Below, piece by piece: positions 8,436 to 17,488 of a stretch of DNA of 64,000 bases. Source of the stretch: Pseudoneobacillus sp042683745 (lineage in GTDB: Bacteria; Bacillota; Bacilli; Bacillales; Cytobacillaceae); the NCBI RefSeq assembly GCF_042683745.1, contig NZ_JBHUJX010000025.1:186001-250000 (forward strand). The letters are read 5' to 3'. Below the pieces are notes generated by a model. The model saw nothing but the letters and a program-made list of their open reading frames with translations, was not told the DNA's origin and did not search any database. How positions within the stretch are numbered: the stretch's first letter is position 1; every line of letters starts with the position of its first letter. Position numbers and translations under genes: made by a program.

Positions 8436-8657
8436 AGTAAAGTGGCTTTAGCCTTCGTTCTACCGAATCCACCTAGCTTCACACCTCATAATTCAGTTCA
8501 TTATAGCGCATGCAGGTTTAGTTGCATAAGAATCTCTGATTTGATAAACAATTTTGTCGAAATGTGCAATAATTCTTATCTATATTTAATTACTAATAAA
8601 CTAAATATTTTAGGTTATTCTAACTGTATAATTGGCAAACATTAGGGAGGAAAATAA

Positions 8658-9236
8658 TTGGATCGTTTACGTGAATTTGACAAGATTCTATACGGTAGAA
8701 AAGAAAATACCGATTCTTTAATTAATTATTGGACAGACTATTCTAACCCTTCTACATGGCAGTTTTGGGTTTTAATTGCTATTCTCTTAGTCCCATTGGT
8801 TATTCTTTATATCAAAATTGACCGAAGTAAAGTATTTCTAATTGGTTTTTATGGATATAGCGTTCATGTTTTTTTTACATTTATCGATATATACGGTATA
8901 AATAGAGGGTATTGGCATTACCCTTATCAGGTTATCCCTGCACTGCCAAGCATCTCATTGGACACCTCCATGGTCCCTGTGTCTTTCATGCTCATTTACC
9001 AATGGACATTAAATAATCATAAAAATTATTACCTATACGCTATAATAACTGCTGCTATATTTGCATTTATTTTAAAGCCTATATTAGTAAGTACTGGTCT
9101 TTTTAGAATGTACGGTGAAATTAATTATTTTCACTTGTTTTTTGGTTACCTATTTGTACTTTTGATAGCAAAAGTTATAACCTGGTTATTTCATAAATTA
9201 CATAAACCTAAATTCTCAACTCAGAATAGAGAGTAG
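8658..9236 (+). CDS. CBO0543-like integral membrane protein
   Basis: A 192-residue protein with about five membrane segments (residues 37-55, 65-80, 95-112, 125-145, 155-178) and a charged tail. The pattern YGINRGYWHYPYQVIP after the second helix resembles the CBO0543 family found in spore-forming Firmicutes; the function of that family is unknown. The start is TTG 8658, set by GGGAGG seven bases upstream. A terminator follows directly. Its neighbours are degraded sequence, so context gives no clue. Confidence 0.65.
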   Translation: MDRLREFDKILYGRKENTDSLINYWTDYSNPSTWQFWVLIAILLVPLVILYIKIDRSKVFLIGFYGYSVHVFFTFIDIYGINRGYWHYPYQVIPALPSISLDTSMVPVSFMLIYQWTLNNHKNYYLYAIITAAIFAFILKPILVSTGLFRMYGEINYFHLFFGYLFVLLIAKVITWLFHKLHKPKFSTQNRE

Positions 9237-9238
9237 TA

Positions 9239-9266
9239 AAGTACTCATAAAATATGGGTGCTTTTT
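9239..9266 (+). terminator. intrinsic terminator
   Basis: AGTACTCAT/ATGGGTGCT stem (two G-U pairs) with five T. Confidence 0.7.
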
Positions 9267-9312
9267 CTATTTTTTTCACTTCATATACTTAATACGTAAT
9301 TTTAGTCGATTA

Positions 9313-9474
9313 TCAGTACAATTTAAGCGAAGGGCCATAACCTATATTTCTGTTCATCCTATTAACACTTATCAGTCCGATTATGTCTTTCCAATAATCC
9401 GAACTCAAGGAAGGTAGTTTGAAGTATATACAGTCGCTATCAACATACTTTTCTTTATCATTTTTCAAAAGCTT
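9313..9474 (-). pseudogene. possible remnant of a coding sequence
   Basis: Within the 514-bp gap 9237-9750, one minus-strand frame of 53 codons (KYVDSDCIYFKLPSLSSDYW...) is open between TAG 9475-9477 and TGA 9313-9315. Upstream the same frame continues with further stops (KQEFD-stop-MFETCYGNEFV-stop). It has no start or ribosome site. The composition is protein-like but no family was recognised. Nothing else is seen in the gap except the terminator near its end. Confidence 0.25.
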
Positions 9475-9702
9475 CTAAACGAATTCATTTCCGTAACAAG
9501 TTTCAAACATTCAGTCAAATTCTTGCTTCTCATTTTACGTCTACTGCGTTATAAATTTACTTGTTCTTCTTGTACTAACTTGCCCCTTTAGTTGCTTAAG
9601 AAAAAAATAAGACAGTGAATATTTATTTACTTTTATGCAAGTGATTACCATAATTATATTAGTTTTAATAAACTCTTTTCATACTAATGTAAGTTATAAA
9701 TT

Positions 9703-9736
9703 AAAAAATGGCACCAGTTTCTAAGTGCCATTTTTT
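9703..9736. terminator. bidirectional terminator downstream of yokU
   Basis: AAAAATGGCAC / GTGCCATTTTTT stem with an 10-base loop; T tracts on both strands. Confidence 0.8.
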
Positions 9737-9750
9737 GTGGGAGAAACACA

Positions 9751-10032
9751 CTAAGAAGAAAAATCAAAATAATTTCTCTTCAACAGTCTAGGTAGTTCCA
9801 ATAGCTCCTTAAAACTTATCGAACTACTAATCTTTTTTGTATCAACCAAAAACAATTGATCCTCAATTTCTTTTGTTACATCGTCAGTTTGATACACCAT
9901 GTCACATTCTTTACAAATGACCGTAGGCGTTGCCGTAATTTCAATCGCTCTTGAACCATCCGGCAACTCCCAAAAAACGGTTCCTTCTCCTTTGTTCGCT
10001 TTCCCTCCGCACCATTCGCAGTATATATCCAT
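9751..10032 (-). CDS. yokU: YokU family zinc-binding protein
   Basis: A 93-residue protein with two CxxC pairs, CEWC (residues 5-8) and CKEC (about 41-44), that should hold one zinc ion. The sequence between them (FWELPDGSRAIEITATPTVIC) matches the YokU pattern. YokU proteins are commonly encoded beside kamA, as here: its start lies 11 bases beyond the kamA stop, so the two are probably co-transcribed. ATG 10032 gives MDIYCEWCGG; the upstream extension overlaps kamA. The molecular role is unknown; a helper for KamA expression or assembly is conceivable but not shown. Confidence 0.75.
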   Translation of the reverse strand: MDIYCEWCGGKANKGEGTVFWELPDGSRAIEITATPTVICKECDMVYQTDDVTKEIEDQLFLVDTKKISSSISFKELLELPRLLKRNYFDFSS

Positions 10033-10042
10033 GTTCACACTC

Positions 10043-11473
10043 CTATTCACTAGCTTTTGAGCCCTCCTTTTGGGCTCCCTGGCTATCCACTGATTTATTT
10101 TGTTGTGCTTGGAATTTCTTTTCCTTCAGCTCATCGCGCTTCCCACGTTTATCCTTCAAAGAGGAATGTGATTGATCCTCTTGATACTTCTTTCTACGAT
10201 TTAAGCGGTTTAGGTCTTCAGGAACCAGGTTGAATTTACTATCGTTCATAACAGCAGCAATTCCTACATTTGATTGATACTTATCATAATCATTGTAGAT
10301 TCCTTTGAAATAGTCCTCCGCCCGGCCGGGCATATAATTCTCCGGTTCCGGATACGATGTGATGACTCCTTCAAAGTTTCGTAAAACTACTTTATTAGCA
10401 CTCTGAGAAATGAGATAATTCGGCTGCAACGCAATCTTTCCTCCCCCACCAGGAGCGTCGACCACGAAGGTTGGGACTGCATACCCACTCGTATGCCCTC
10501 TTAGTCCTTCAATGATTTCAAGGCCCTTCGACACAGGTGCACGGAAATGTCCAATTCCCTCTGAAAGGTCACATTGATAGATATAATATGGTCTCACTCG
10601 GATTTTGACTAAATCATGCATAAGCCTTTTCATGATTGGCACACTGTCGTTAATTCCAGCAAGAATGACTGACTGATTTCCTACTGGTACCCCAGCATTC
10701 GCTAACATTTCGCATGCTTTCTTTGATTCTTCGGTAATCTCTATCGAAGTATTGAAATGGGTATTTAACCAAACGGGATGATATTTTTTCAAGATATTGC
10801 ATAGATTTTCGGTAATTCGTTGCGGAAAGACTACTGGAGCTCTTGTACCAATTCGAATAATCTCGACATGATCAATAGCACGGAGATTTTTTAAAATATA
10901 TTCCAGTATATTGTCATTGATTAACAATCCATCTCCACCCGAAATAAGAACATCTCGAACATCTGGAGTGTTTCGAATATATTCAATCGCTGCATCTAAT
11001 TGCTTTTTTGGTACACCCATTCCAATCTGACCCGAAAATCTTCTTCGCGTACAATAACGGCAATACATCGAACATTGATTGGTGACTAGAAATAATACTC
11101 GGTCTGGATATCGGTGTGTTAAACCAGGTACTGGTGAATCTTCATCTTCGTGCAATGGATCCTCAAGGTCATACTTTGTTTTATATATTTCCTTTGAAAT
11201 CGGAACCGATTGCATACGAATAGGACATCGCGGATCATTTTCATTCATTAATGATGCGTAGTATGGAGTGATGTTTAAAGGAATGGTTTTCGTTGAAATC
11301 CGGACGCCTTCCTCTTCTTCTGGAGTTAATTGGATAACTTTTTTTAAATCATCTATAGTCCGAATCGTGTTCGTTAACTGCCATAGCCAGTCATTCCATT
11401 GCTCATCCGTAACATCCTTCCAAAGCTCGATATCCTTCCAATGTCTAGTAGGTTTATATAATGTTTGCTTCAT
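10043..11473 (-). CDS. kamA: lysine 2,3-aminomutase
   Basis: KamA converts L-lysine to L-beta-lysine using a [4Fe-4S] cluster, S-adenosylmethionine and PLP. The radical-SAM motif is C134-x3-C138-x2-C141 (CSMYCRYCTRRR); SGGDGLL and the PTFVVDAPGGGGKI region carrying PLP contacts follow. The length, 476 residues, fits the Bacillus YodO/KamA type, with an extra charged, lysine-rich C-terminal tail of about 60 residues (430 onward). ATG 11473 follows AGGAGG. A -24/-12 sigma-54 promoter lies about 35 bases upstream, and the sigma-54 activator gene is directly upstream, so transcription is likely induced by that regulator. Confidence 0.95.
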   Translation of the reverse strand: MKQTLYKPTRHWKDIELWKDVTDEQWNDWLWQLTNTIRTIDDLKKVIQLTPEEEEGVRISTKTIPLNITPYYASLMNENDPRCPIRMQSVPISKEIYKTKYDLEDPLHEDEDSPVPGLTHRYPDRVLFLVTNQCSMYCRYCTRRRFSGQIGMGVPKKQLDAAIEYIRNTPDVRDVLISGGDGLLINDNILEYILKNLRAIDHVEIIRIGTRAPVVFPQRITENLCNILKKYHPVWLNTHFNTSIEITEESKKACEMLANAGVPVGNQSVILAGINDSVPIMKRLMHDLVKIRVRPYYIYQCDLSEGIGHFRAPVSKGLEIIEGLRGHTSGYAVPTFVVDAPGGGGKIALQPNYLISQSANKVVLRNFEGVITSYPEPENYMPGRAEDYFKGIYNDYDKYQSNVGIAAVMNDSKFNLVPEDLNRLNRRKKYQEDQSHSSLKDKRGKRDELKEKKFQAQQNKSVDSQGAQKEGSKASE

Positions 11474-11507
11474 ATGTCATTCCTCCTAAATCCTTTTCTT
11501 AATACAT

Positions 11508-11524
11508 TGCAAGAATCATGCCAA
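11508..11524 (-). promoter_or_regulatory. sigma-54 (-24/-12) promoter of kamA
   Basis: Reading the minus strand: TTGGCATGATTCTTGCA. GG and GC are ten bases apart and flanks match the YTGGCACG-N4-TTGCW consensus at nearly every position. It lies between the activator gene and kamA. Confidence 0.85.
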
Positions 11525-11590
11525 AATTCAGAATGCTAATGTATGAGCGATTTAAGTGATTTATTGAAAAAGTAAAATAAAAACTGCCAA

Positions 11591-13003
11591 TTATTCGGCA
11601 GTTGGAGGTGTATCAGATTTTTGAAGCTTATATTGTAATGTTTGTCTAGGGATTTCAAGTAATTTAGCAGCTTGGTTGATATTACCAGCGCTAATGGCTA
11701 ATGCCTCAGATATTAAAGTCGATTCGAGCTGTTGAACATTTTTTCGAAGTGACAAACTTTCATATTTCTGTCCCGACTTTCGCTTCTGATTGATATTTTG
11801 TTTAAAAAAAGATGGTAAGTCATTTGATGTAAGCTGTTGTCCTTCACAAATATTCATCATATATTCAATACAATGCTTTAATTCGCGAACATTTCCAGGC
11901 CATTGATGCTGTAAAAATAACAGCTCGACTTCACGTGTGATTCCATTAATTTTTTTACCTAATTGAAGATTAAATTGTTGAATAAAATGAACAGTTAATA
12001 TGAGAATATCGTCTTTCCGATTTCGCAACGGTACTAATTCAAACATTAAAACATTCAGGCGATAAAATAAATCCGATCTTAAATTTTGATTCGCCAGCGC
12101 CGCTCTTGGGTGTTCATTCATTGCCGCTACAATGCGAACGTCAACAGAGAAGCTTTTTGAACCACCTACTCTACGAACCATTCCATCCTCTAATACTCTT
12201 AATAGTTTCGCCTGGAGCTCAATGGGCATCGTATGCAATTCATCTAAGAATAGTGTTCCTTCATGTGCTAATTCAAATAAGCCCGGTCGGTCCAATGCTC
12301 CAGTATAACTTCCTTTAGCTGTTCCAAACAACAGACTTTCAAGCAACGCTTCCGGAATTGCCGCACAGTTTTGAGCAATAAAAGGGCCATTTGTTCTTCT
12401 AGAAGCGTGATGAATTCCTTGGACAAGCAATTCCTTCCCCGTTCCACTTTCTCCATATACGAGAATAGGTGAATCAGATTGTGCTAGCTTGTAAGCTTTT
12501 TCCTTCATTTCGATAAAATTTTCATCTCTAGTAATTAAATCCTCTAAAGTGAATTTTGTGTTTTTAGATTTCAGCTGTACTTTCTTATTTGGGGTTAGCC
12601 CGTTTTGAAGCTCGAGAAGGCGTTCAGAGAGCAATTTCATTCTTGAATAGTCTTTGGCAATTTCCACTGCACCTATAAATTCCTCTTTAACGAAAATAGG
12701 CAAGGTTGTATTAATCGTCTCAATATTGACACTATGCTTATTCAAATACGTTTGCGGTTGGTTATAAATTGGCTTTTTCGTTAATAAAACCTTATAAAGA
12801 GTGCTTGTCTCCTTATTTAAGGAGGGAAAAACCTCTAATAACGGTTTGCCTAACACTTCATCGATGTGCATCCCATCATGCCGCGCCGCCACCTCATTAT
12901 AGAAAATCGTTATTCCTTCAGTATTGATGACGTGAATTCCTTCATCAATACTTTTAAGGATTGACGCTAAAACTTCATTAGTCATTTCTGATATATGAAC
13001 CAT
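11591..13003 (-). CDS. sigma-54-dependent activator with PAS domain
   Basis: A 470-residue enhancer-binding protein. The N-terminal PAS sensor spans about 10-115 (GIHVINTEGITIFYNEVAARHDG). The AAA+ domain has Walker A GESGTGKE (184-191) and the sigma-54 contact loop as GSYTGA (231-236) instead of GAFTGA. Walker B is GTLFLDELH, followed by a Fis-type helix-turn-helix at the C-terminus (NINQAAKLLEIPRQTLQYKLQK). It has no receiver domain, so a small ligand, perhaps lysine or a catabolite, is the likely signal. It lies between ablB and kamA, and a -24/-12 site sits just downstream before kamA. RocR/BkdR-type regulators are the closest known kind. Confidence 0.9.
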   Translation of the reverse strand: MVHISEMTNEVLASILKSIDEGIHVINTEGITIFYNEVAARHDGMHIDEVLGKPLLEVFPSLNKETSTLYKVLLTKKPIYNQPQTYLNKHSVNIETINTTLPIFVKEEFIGAVEIAKDYSRMKLLSERLLELQNGLTPNKKVQLKSKNTKFTLEDLITRDENFIEMKEKAYKLAQSDSPILVYGESGTGKELLVQGIHHASRRTNGPFIAQNCAAIPEALLESLLFGTAKGSYTGALDRPGLFELAHEGTLFLDELHTMPIELQAKLLRVLEDGMVRRVGGSKSFSVDVRIVAAMNEHPRAALANQNLRSDLFYRLNVLMFELVPLRNRKDDILILTVHFIQQFNLQLGKKINGITREVELLFLQHQWPGNVRELKHCIEYMMNICEGQQLTSNDLPSFFKQNINQKRKSGQKYESLSLRKNVQQLESTLISEALAISAGNINQAAKLLEIPRQTLQYKLQKSDTPPTAE

Positions 13004-13056
13004 CTAATCACCTACCCATATTATGTATATGAGCAAGGTGCCGAATTCTTGTCATT

Positions 13057-13926
13057 TTACTGCCGAAAATTCGGCTCATTTGCTAAATTTTTCACCCAAA
13101 CATTCATATTTTCTAGTTTATCAAAAATAAAAACATTATTTTTTAATCGGCCACGATAAACATAGCCTAATTGATGAAGAACGGCATTCATTCCGAACGA
13201 AAGAGATCTTGCAATTGAATAAGAACAATAGATTCCTTGATCATAAAGCTCGTTCTCCAGCTTTTTCAATAATATTTTCATCAATCCATGTTTGCGATGT
13301 TCATTCAAAGTGGCACAATCTGTTAATTCAGCATTTCGATACGTTCGATTCACTTCGGCAGAGGCAGCCGAAACAATTTGATCATTCCAATAAAATGAAT
13401 AATAAATTGTCCCTTCCTTTAGCGTCTTTTTAATATACTCTGGATCATGTAATGGGGTAGGATATATTTGGAAAACCGTTTGATATAGTTCGGATAGTTT
13501 AATAACATCTGATTCCTCTACCTTTTTCAAATGAAATTCAATAGGGGGATTTAACGTTTCCGAAGAAATCTTCAAGCCTTGAATACTCTGAATCGTTTGA
13601 TCTTCTGTTAGCCAGTGATCATTTTTCAATCGATCAACTTCATAATATTTTGTGAAAAAATAGGCATCTGAACCAAGATAATAATGATCAATAAGAGCTT
13701 CGCAAGTAAAGCCATGTTGAATAAATTCACTGAACTGCTCCTTACGAACTTTGAAAATAAGCTTTTCACGTTTTTTTTGTTTCACCCATTCCTCAGCAAA
13801 ATCAATGATTAATGTCGTATTGCCAAAATAATCATCAATTCTCGTTCGTTTATTAAACGGATCATCATAAACTTGGAGCCAAAATCCTTTTTCACTTATT
13901 TCAAATTGAGTAGCAGTATCGTTCAT
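13057..13926 (-). CDS. ablB: beta-lysine N6-acetyltransferase (AblB/YodP type)
   Basis: A 289-residue two-part protein: an N-terminal half typical of AblB (FWLQVYDDPFNKRTRIDDYFG) and a C-terminal GNAT domain (about 130-270) with the acetyl-CoA loop seen as EHRKHGLMKILLKKLE. In archaea AblA/AblB make N-epsilon-acetyl-beta-lysine as an osmolyte; in Bacillus yodP sits in the kamA operon. Here the same product would feed the aminotransferase and deacetylase upstream in the block. ATG 13926 follows AAAGGAGAG. It lies 61 bases after the aldehyde dehydrogenase gene. Confidence 0.85.
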   Translation of the reverse strand: MNDTATQFEISEKGFWLQVYDDPFNKRTRIDDYFGNTTLIIDFAEEWVKQKKREKLIFKVRKEQFSEFIQHGFTCEALIDHYYLGSDAYFFTKYYEVDRLKNDHWLTEDQTIQSIQGLKISSETLNPPIEFHLKKVEESDVIKLSELYQTVFQIYPTPLHDPEYIKKTLKEGTIYYSFYWNDQIVSAASAEVNRTYRNAELTDCATLNEHRKHGLMKILLKKLENELYDQGIYCSYSIARSLSFGMNAVLHQLGYVYRGRLKNNVFIFDKLENMNVWVKNLANEPNFRQ

Positions 13927-13987
13927 TTTAAATACTCTCCTTTAAAAAAGAGGGCGACCATGAATTTGGTCTTGCCCTCAAACTTTT

Positions 13988-15406
13988 TTACAATTTAAAA
14001 CTAACTAGCTTTAATTCAGTCATTTCTTCAATGGCATACTTTATTCCTTCACGACCCATTCCGCTCATTTTTACTCCACCATAAGGCATATGGTCCACGC
14101 GGAACGTCGGAATATCATTAATCATAACTCCACCTACATGCAATTTCTTTATCGCTTGGAAAGCATGTGAGAGATTTGAAGTATATACACCAGCCTGAAG
14201 ACCGAATTCTGAATCATTAACATAGTCAATCGCATCTGAAAAATCTTCGAAAGCGTTGATATGAACGACAGGGGCAAAAACCTCCTGACAAGACACTTTT
14301 TCCGTTGATGCAACATTTAATAAAATTGTTGGCTTTAGGATTCTTGCACCAGCATGACCACCATAAGCTACTTTTGCCCCATTTGCTTTCGCCTCATCAA
14401 TCCAAGATTTTGCTCTTTTTACATCTGCTTGTGAGATCATGGCTGATAAATCCGTTTGCTCATCTAATGGATCACCAATTTTAAGCTTTTCCGTTTCATG
14501 AACAAATGCTTCAACAAACTCATGGTAGATCGATTGATGAACATAAATTCTTTGAATGGAAATGCATACTTGACCTTGAAAACTAAATGCCCCCATAACA
14601 ACTCTTGGCATTATCGCTTCGAACTTCGTATCCTTATCTATGATCAAAGCTGAATTCGAACCAAGTTCGAGTGTCACTCTTTTAAGACCTGCGTTTTCTT
14701 TAATATATTTTCCAACCTCGGGACTTCCAGTAAAAGTAATCATTTTCACTCTATCGTCCCTCATTAATTGATCCCCAACGGCTCGACCACTTCCAGTTAC
14801 GACATTTAAAACACCTTTTGGTAAACCTGCTACGTGTAGCAATTCAGCGATCTTATAAGCTGACAACGGTGTTTGACTAGCAGGCTTAAGTACAACTGTA
14901 TTTCCAGCTGCAAGGGCAGGACCCACCTTATGTGCTACTAAATTCATCGGAAAGTTAAATGGTGTAATCGCTGCGATAACACCGATCGGTTCTCTTACCG
15001 TATAAGTAACTCGATTCTCGCCACCAGGAGCCGCATCTAACGGGATTGTCTCACCATGAATTCTTCGTGCTTCATGGGCAGCAAACTGATATGTCATAAT
15101 CGTTCGATCAACTTCCGCTCTTGCCGTCTTAATCGGTTTCGCTGCTTCCTTAGCGATGATTCGGGCACATTGTTCCCTTTGCTCTTTTAAGAGGACGACC
15201 AATTTTTCTAAAATTTCTGCCCTTCGATAAGCAGGTGTTTCTTTCCATTCAGTGAATGCGTAATCAGCCGCAGAAACTGCTGATTGGATCTGGTCCGCTT
15301 CGGCCGTTGCAACCTCTGCCAGCTTTTCACCGGAATAGGGACTTTTCAACTCGTAATAAGTGGGTGTTTCAATTGATTCTCCATTAATCCAGAGATATTG
15401 CTTCAA
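13988..15406 (-). CDS. NAD(P)-dependent aldehyde dehydrogenase (semialdehyde type)
   Basis: A 472-residue class of ALDH. The catalytic Cys lies in FQGQVCISIQRIYV, the general base Glu in LELGSNSA, the cofactor region in ITPFNFPMNLVAHKVGPALA and FTGSPEVGK. It resembles lactaldehyde/succinate-semialdehyde dehydrogenases. Placed after a GABA-type aminotransferase, it most likely oxidises succinate semialdehyde to succinate. The start is TTG 15406 with AAAGGAGG at ideal spacing. The gene is separated from the aminotransferase gene by the 42-bp repeat array, which may affect read-through. Confidence 0.85.
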   Translation of the reverse strand: MKQYLWINGESIETPTYYELKSPYSGEKLAEVATAEADQIQSAVSAADYAFTEWKETPAYRRAEILEKLVVLLKEQREQCARIIAKEAAKPIKTARAEVDRTIMTYQFAAHEARRIHGETIPLDAAPGGENRVTYTVREPIGVIAAITPFNFPMNLVAHKVGPALAAGNTVVLKPASQTPLSAYKIAELLHVAGLPKGVLNVVTGSGRAVGDQLMRDDRVKMITFTGSPEVGKYIKENAGLKRVTLELGSNSALIIDKDTKFEAIMPRVVMGAFSFQGQVCISIQRIYVHQSIYHEFVEAFVHETEKLKIGDPLDEQTDLSAMISQADVKRAKSWIDEAKANGAKVAYGGHAGARILKPTILLNVASTEKVSCQEVFAPVVHINAFEDFSDAIDYVNDSEFGLQAGVYTSNLSHAFQAIKKLHVGGVMINDIPTFRVDHMPYGGVKMSGMGREGIKYAIEEMTELKLVSFKL

Positions 15407-15431
15407 TTTGGATCCTCCTTTTTATCATTTT

Positions 15432-16028
15432 TCTGGTTTACTTGTGCTAAGAGCTGTTTGCTTGCTCGCATGAGCGATTTACTTGCGTCTAACCCCTGTT
15501 TACTTGCGCATAAAAGCGATTTACTTGCGTCTAACCCCTGTTTACTTGCACTAAAAGCGATTACTTGCGTCTAACTCCTGTTTACTTGCACATAAAAGCG
15601 ATTTTCTTGCGTCTAACCCCTGTTTACTTGCGCATAAAAGCGATTTACTTGCGTTTAACCCCTGTTTACTTGCACATAAAAGCGATTTACTTGCGTTTAA
15701 CCCCAGTTTACTTGCACATAAAAGCGATTTACTTGCGTCTAACCCCTGCATACTTCAGCATAAAAGCGATTTACTTGCGTTAAACCCCTGTTTACTTGCG
15801 CATAAAAGCGATTTACTTGCGTTTAACCCCTGTTTACTTGCACATAAAAGCGATTTACTTGCGTTAAACCCCTGTTTACTTGCGCATAAAAGCGATTTAC
15901 TTGCGTTAAACCCCTGTTTACTTGCTCATAAAAGCGATTTACTTGCGTTAAACCCCTGTTTACTTGCACATAAAAGCGATTTACTTGCGTTAAACCCCTC
16001 TTTACTTGCACATAAAAGCGATTTACTA
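15432..16028. repeat. 42-bp tandem minisatellite, about 14 units
   Basis: Each unit is two related 21-bp halves, ACTTGCG-TTTAACCCCTGTTT and ACTTGCG-CATAAAAGCGATTT. Fourteen AGCGATT half-units can be counted. Edge units are more diverged, while inner ones differ mainly at CTA/TTA/TAA in the first half and gcg/gca/gct in the second. Because 42 is divisible by three, several frames stay open and give 14-residue repeat peptides, but none has a ribosome site. It fills the gap between the aminotransferase and aldehyde dehydrogenase genes (15407-16137). Confidence 0.95.
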
Positions 16029-16137
16029 GCGCTTACCCTTACTTAAGCCCTATTACGGAATAATTCAACAGTAGCCTCAATTTTATCAATCGTTCAGATC
16101 CATTTAATTACTCTTGCATCATTCTAATTCCCTATAC

Positions 16138-17469
16138 CTATTGACAGCATTTAATAATGATTTTCTCTAACACATCTAACCCCTCATTCAACTGTTCATC
16201 CATAATCACTAATGGGGTTAGTAATCGAATGATATTACCATATAATCCTGCACTCATAATAATTAAACCCTTCTGATGGGCGTTTTGAATGATTTCTTGT
16301 ACTAGCTCCTTGTTCGGTTCTCTCGTCTTAGAATCCTTTACAAATTCGATTGCACACATCGCTCCTAGGGAACGTACATCACCAATTTGTTCGAAGCGTG
16401 ACTGCAATCCCTCAAAACGTTCTCGAAAGATCTCCCCAATTTGACTAGCTCTTTCCAACAATCTTTCATCTTCAATCGTTCGTATTACTTCCAGTGCAGC
16501 AACACATCCTAATGGACTTCCCCCGTAAGTACCACCAATTTCCCCAACATTCGCAGAATCCATTATTTCCGCTCGACCAGTCACTGCACTAATTGGCAGC
16601 CCTGCCCCAATGGATTTAGACATCGTTATAAGGTCAGGAACCACATCAAAATGCTCCATTGCAAACATTTTTCCCGTACGGCCAAAGCCAGTCTGAACCT
16701 CATCTGCAATAAATAAGATTCCATGTTTTTCACACAGACTCTTTACACCTTGTACGAAGCGTTTTGATGGAATGACAAAGCCACCTTCTCCTTGGACTGG
16801 CTCCATAATCACTGCTGCCACTTCTTCTGGTGGAACCTCACTTAGGAAAAAGGTTTCAAATCGTTTTAGTAGCTGATCATCTAAATTTTCAACATCTAAA
16901 CCATCTGCTCGGAAATAATATGGATAAGGCCATTTATACGTATCGGGGACAAATGGACCGAACTCAAATTTGTATGGTTTTACCTTACTAGTTAGAGACA
17001 TTGCCATATAAGTTCGTCCGTGAAATCCTCGCTCAAAAGAAATTACCGCTTTTCGACCTGTATATTTCCTTGCAATTTTTACCGCATTCTCCACTGCTTC
17101 GGCACCACTATTCAAAAAGAACGTTTTTTTCGAATGACCCCCAGGCGTTATTTCATTCAATCTCTCAGCTAATTCAATATATGGCTCATACATCATTACA
17201 TGAAAGCAAGGGTGTAAATAGGAGTCAATCTGTTTATGAAGTGCCTCAACCACTCTTGGCGGGCAATGCCCCGTATTTAAGGAACCAATCGCACCGGCAA
17301 AATCCAGAAACGTATTCCCATCCACATCAGTTAACAGTGCCCCTTCCCCTTTTACAGCAAAAGTCTTTATCGTATTAAAAGGCCCCACTGGTACATTTGC
17401 TTCTTTTCTTTTTAAAAGTTCTTTTGCCTTCGGTCCCGGAATTTCTGTTTTTAAATGAATATTTGCCAT
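16138..17469 (-). CDS. gabT: 4-aminobutyrate-type aminotransferase
   Basis: A 443-residue class III PLP aminotransferase. PLP-binding Lys is in ITMSKSIGAGLP; NSGAEAVENAVKIAR, HGRT and FIADEVQTGFGRTG are the other family signatures. It resembles GABA transaminases (GabT), and in this block it would convert GABA to succinate semialdehyde, the step before the downstream aldehyde dehydrogenase. Other omega-amino acids such as 5-aminovalerate are possible. ATG 17469 follows GAGGGG. It begins 19 bases after yodQ. Confidence 0.85.
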   Translation of the reverse strand: MANIHLKTEIPGPKAKELLKRKEANVPVGPFNTIKTFAVKGEGALLTDVDGNTFLDFAGAIGSLNTGHCPPRVVEALHKQIDSYLHPCFHVMMYEPYIELAERLNEITPGGHSKKTFFLNSGAEAVENAVKIARKYTGRKAVISFERGFHGRTYMAMSLTSKVKPYKFEFGPFVPDTYKWPYPYYFRADGLDVENLDDQLLKRFETFFLSEVPPEEVAAVIMEPVQGEGGFVIPSKRFVQGVKSLCEKHGILFIADEVQTGFGRTGKMFAMEHFDVVPDLITMSKSIGAGLPISAVTGRAEIMDSANVGEIGGTYGGSPLGCVAALEVIRTIEDERLLERASQIGEIFRERFEGLQSRFEQIGDVRSLGAMCAIEFVKDSKTREPNKELVQEIIQNAHQKGLIIMSAGLYGNIIRLLTPLVIMDEQLNEGLDVLEKIIIKCCQ

Positions 17470-17488
17470 TCGAGAATCCCCTCTTCTC

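Noticed and set aside
8337..8645. 102-codon plus-strand frame
   Set aside because: It lies opposite the decayed DinB gene and scrambled sequence, lacks a ribosome site, and its peptide resembles no protein.
15551..16011. Open frames on both strands within the 42-bp repeats giving 14-residue repeat peptides
   Set aside because: They exist because the unit length is a multiple of three; no ribosome site or start, and equal openness in several frames.
15432..16028. CRISPR array
   Set aside because: Units are directly adjacent diverged halves without unique spacers, and no cas genes are present.
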